Shown here one piece after another: positions 60,992-64,000 of a stretch of 64,000 nucleotides of DNA. The first letter of the stretch is position 1. Each line of letters starts with the position of its first letter. A model generated the notes under the pieces. The model was not told the origin of the DNA and did not search any database. It worked only from the letters and a program-made list of their open reading frames with translations. Position numbers and translations under genes: made by a program. The stretch covers positions 579,409 through 643,408 of the forward strand of contig JADFUC010001567.1 of the NCBI GenBank assembly GCA_019722365.1, read 5' to 3'. Source of the stretch: Lithospermum erythrorhizon. Lineage: Eukaryota > Streptophyta > Magnoliopsida > Boraginales > Boraginaceae.

Positions 60992-61037
60992 CTGTGTCTA
61001 TCTTATTATACTCTATGAAATGAACTTGGCTGCTTCG

Positions 61038-61049
61038 TTATTTATATAG
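61038..61049 (-). promoter_or_regulatory. TATA box of the P450 gene
   Basis: CTATATAAATAA on the minus strand, ~50 bp upstream of the P450 ATG. Confidence 0.7.
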
Positions 61050-61058
61050 TAAGAAGTA

Positions 61059-61296
61059 CTCCCTTTCTTTCTAAAAGAATTTTAACTTTTTTATAGTTGT
61101 AATTTTTAAATTTTGATCGTAGATATCTTTGTTTGTATTGTATAATACTTGATGAAAATTATATCAATAAAAAATAAATTTTAAATTTTTTCTATTGATA
61201 TATTTTTATCAAATATTAAAAAAAATATATTTAAGATTAAAATTTAAAAATTATAACCTATTAAAAATTCAAAAACCTTTTTAGGAACTGAGGAAG
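61059..61296. mobile_element. Stowaway-like MITE in the P450 promoter
   Basis: The left arm CTCCCTTTCTTTCTAAAAGA followed by ATTTTAA..TATAGTTGTAA and the right arm TTATAACCTATTAAAAATTC followed by CTTTTTAGGAACTGAGGAAG are long imperfect inverted repeats. TA lies on both sides (61057-61058, 61297-61298). It is 238 bp with no ORF, and its edge is ~10 bp from the TATA box. Confidence 0.75.
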
Positions 61297-61299
61297 TAA

Positions 61300-64000
61300 T
61301 ATGTATCCAAGATTTAGTGGTATTTGGGATGACATGTAGAGCAAATATGTGATTGAAGAAAAATATGAAGTCTTGACTTTGGCATGTTTTCTTGTTTTCC
61401 TCCACATATAATTGATTATTAGGAAGTAGAAACTTTTCCATGGTGTGCCACTTCTTACGGAGGGAATATCATTTTGTAAAATAGTAAGGGATATGTGGAG
61501 CAAATATGATTGAGAAAAACGATAAAAAGGGATATGTGAGCAAATATGGAATTGAAGAAAAACGCACTAACAGAACGTGCATTGAAAGCTTTGACAGAAC
61601 GTGCATTGAAGAAAACGCGTTTCCTCCACATATAATTGATTAGAAAGTAGAAATTTTTCATGGTGTGCCACTTCTTGCCGACACTTCCAGTTTCAACCAA
61701 GGAGGGTTTCAGTAATTATTTACTATTCAGTAATTATTTACTATTGCTCCTCCTTTGATGGTCTCTTCATTGTATTTTTTATTTGTTCCATTTCAAACTA
61801 GGAGGTTCCTTTATCGTATTCAATTTCAGCTCTTGTTATGAATAGTATTTGTAGAGCTTACACTCATGTCATATTAGCAACATTAGGGCCTTAAATTGAC
61901 TTTTCTCGAGTTTTACCATTTTAGCTAGTCAACAACTATATATGTAGTTGAGTTTTCATGAGGGATTAACTTTTTATGATCAACTATTTTTGGTCAACTC
62001 TAGTCAACCGGTCCTTCTTTGGATCAATCTCGAAGGAAGGGGTGCAATTTCTTTAGGTGGAAGTAACTAGTATTGTTCATTTTTAAAATGGGGGTGGTAG
62101 AGCGCATTCGATCACTTGGCGTCAATGATGAAGCATGAAACTTTTAGTTGCAGTTAATAACGTGGCCTTGATGATAGGCCATGGGTTGATACTCGGGGTC
62201 CACGGAGTGCGTGATCACAGCTCACATCCAGGAGCTTCTTCGGTACAAAAGCATGTAAAACAAAGGAGGGTCGCCCAAGATTCTGTTCCGGCCTTGACAT
62301 TAGTACGATTTGATGGGTTTGCGAGTATACTTTAGATTGATGATCATCGCATTCACTTAAAATCACATAGAATGGAAGTGGGTGGTCTCATTTCCCGTTG
62401 AGTGATGTGGGGAAGTTATGTCTTCTCGTCTTTATCATTTGGAATGGTTTAGTAAAATCTCGAATCCTAAATGCTTTTAAGGGCTAAATATACGTAATGC
62501 AAAGGGTGTTTTTAATTATAAATTAGATAAAACCTGCTTTTAAGGGAAATCCTTTTTGATGAAACGATTTATCAAAGATACATTAGGTTTCGGCGTCCGA
62601 TCTAGTATGACTATATATCTTGGCGATACATAGTATGAGCGATTTGATATAGTATTTAGTTGAGCTTGGGTTTGGATTTGGATATGTAATGCAGACGAAC
62701 TGGGGCCGAGGTCTTGGTCTTTGAATTTGGATATGGTCCCTGACGGAGATGCGCTTAGTAGGCTTTGATAAAAGTATGGTTGTATGAATTTGATCTTTGG
62801 TCTTTGAATTGGACCACTTATGATATGTCTTTGGTTGGTTGTATCTTGCACGCTTCTGGATATGGTCGAGGTTAGTCTTCTTGGCCTCTTGGATTTACCT
62901 GAGGCTGTGTTGACTTGACACTTACTTGGATTTGGGCGGTGAGGGTGTTGACTTGACCACTCACGGATTTAAGGTTGGCTAGTGTTGACTTGGCTCTGGT
63001 TGGGCCAGTGAGGGTGTTGACTTGGATATGGTCTGGCGAGTGTTCAACTGACTTGATTCCGTATGGTGAACTAGTTTAGGGCTTTTCACGTAATCTTGAA
63101 GCCCCGGATGAAGGCCTTAGTATTAGGGTTGGGTTCCTATTAACAAATTCTTTTTACCTAATCTTGGATATGAGAGTAGGGGCCTCCAGCGAACATTCTT
63201 GCTTGATTTAATGCGAGGCGCCGCCGGCGTATTCACATGACTTGATTTGAATGTTTGAGCTAAAACTTCGATTTTTTCATTAATTTTTGGGATCCTTACA
63301 TTACAACCAGTACATGCTGTAGTATTTTAGGGCCGCGATGTAGTTGTTGCCACTTGTTATAAGGTTTAGTGCTTTTCTTTGATTTCGAGGTGCCTCTGGT
63401 GATTAACTTTTGCCTTAAAAATTTGAATTTCGGGTAGTTTGATGATGATTCTTCTCCTGATTTTCTACCCTTTTCCATCTCGCTTGACTTGTGAATTTGT
63501 AGCTTTTCTCCTCCTCGGCTTTCCCTTATGATTTCAAAATATGGGGGTATTAATAGGCTTCGGGTCTTCTTCTCGTTGGTTGATCGTCGTGAGTGGTTCT
63601 GATATGAGCCGTTGATAAATTAAATTGTTGAGCATGATGCGGACCGTAGCATTTTGAGAACTTTACCTCAAAGTATAAGAAAGCGAGGCTCTAGTGTATT
63701 GTTTTTCTAGATAAAAAATTATTTATCGATCCCGATATTTCATTGATGCATTTATTTTTAAGTCGTCTCTTTCAAATACTATCCTAGAGTTTGATTAGAG
63801 TTTAATTAATATCAAACCCTAACTTTAACCTCAAATTAATTTTAGGTGCTTGCATATCGGGAAACCTATTATCACTATTATATTTTTATTTAATGCGATG
63901 GTGGAGGAGTATCTGTCTGATACATATTATAATGTAACGAACTTTGTATAAAACTTAGTTGCGTTAGAGCTGAATGTCACAACAGCAATATTACATGTAG
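61300..64000. other. Intergenic and repeat-like DNA without recognised genes
   Basis: The stretch 61360-61700 holds a partly duplicated segment (GAAAACG..CATATAATTGATTA..GTAGAAA..CATGGTGTGCCACTTCTT, at ~61395 and ~61625). The stretch 62100-63990 has mixed composition with degenerate recurrences of GTGTTGACTTG (62910-63035) and GGATATGGT, suggesting an old LTR or other repeat. No domain was found on either strand. Confidence 0.4.

Overview
This window is nuclear DNA from a flowering plant, very probably a eudicot. The evidence is AT-rich DNA, plant intron-exon genes (a class III peroxidase, a CYP72A-type cytochrome P450 and an F-box/LRR gene), and a dense nested set of plant transposons: Ty3/Gypsy Tat and Tekay-like, CACTA, MULE, hAT, L1-type LINE, TRIM and Stowaway-like MITEs. 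The species cannot be named from sequence alone. No tRNA, rRNA or CRISPR array was recognised by eye.

Only three cellular genes look real. The first is a peroxidase-64-like gene at 8295-9723 (minus), with four exons and a one-base problem at intron 1. The second is a single-exon F-box/LRR-like gene at 34668-35489 (plus). The third is a complete five-exon CYP72A-type P450 at 53199-60991 (minus) that reads as 515 residues, although a ~5 kb CACTA transposon fills its second intron. Everything else is mobile DNA, its debris, or unrecognised AT-rich DNA.

Layout. 1-7.5 kb: a Tekay-like LTR (763-4316, minus) followed by a decayed MULE transposase (minus). 7.5-14 kb: a candidate hAT-like MITE, the peroxidase gene and a 370-bp TRIM at 12541. 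16.5-24.9 kb: a 5'-truncated Tat-lineage Ty3/Gypsy element (plus) with RNase H, integrase, a ~95-bp tandem array in its 3' untranslated region, an antisense ORF, a polypurine tract and a 3' LTR. Two solo LTRs of one foreign family interrupt it. 25-30 kb: fragments of F-box genes, then an L1-type LINE. 30-37 kb: MITEs, including one nested inside another, and the F-box gene. 37-42 kb: CACTA element 1, itself interrupted by a second Tekay-like LTR (37268-39344, plus) and by a third copy of the LTR family seen in the Tat element. 45-48.7 kb: an Ac-type hAT with a broken transposase, a perfect 23-bp-arm hairpin and arrays of a GGTACC-centred motif. 52-61 kb: an LTR-like repeat and the P450 with CACTA element 2. 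61-64 kb: a MITE next to the P450 TATA box, then unrecognised repeat-like DNA.

The main observations are as follows. (i) Two diverged copies of one LTR differ by a 563-bp segment with GT..AG borders that is absent from the second copy exactly at the junction. (ii) The Tat element carries an antisense gene whose frame stays open across the target site of a solo LTR. (iii) The P450 appears to tolerate a whole CACTA element in an intron. (iv) The peroxidase carries one extra G at an intron acceptor that would break the frame under GT-AG splicing.
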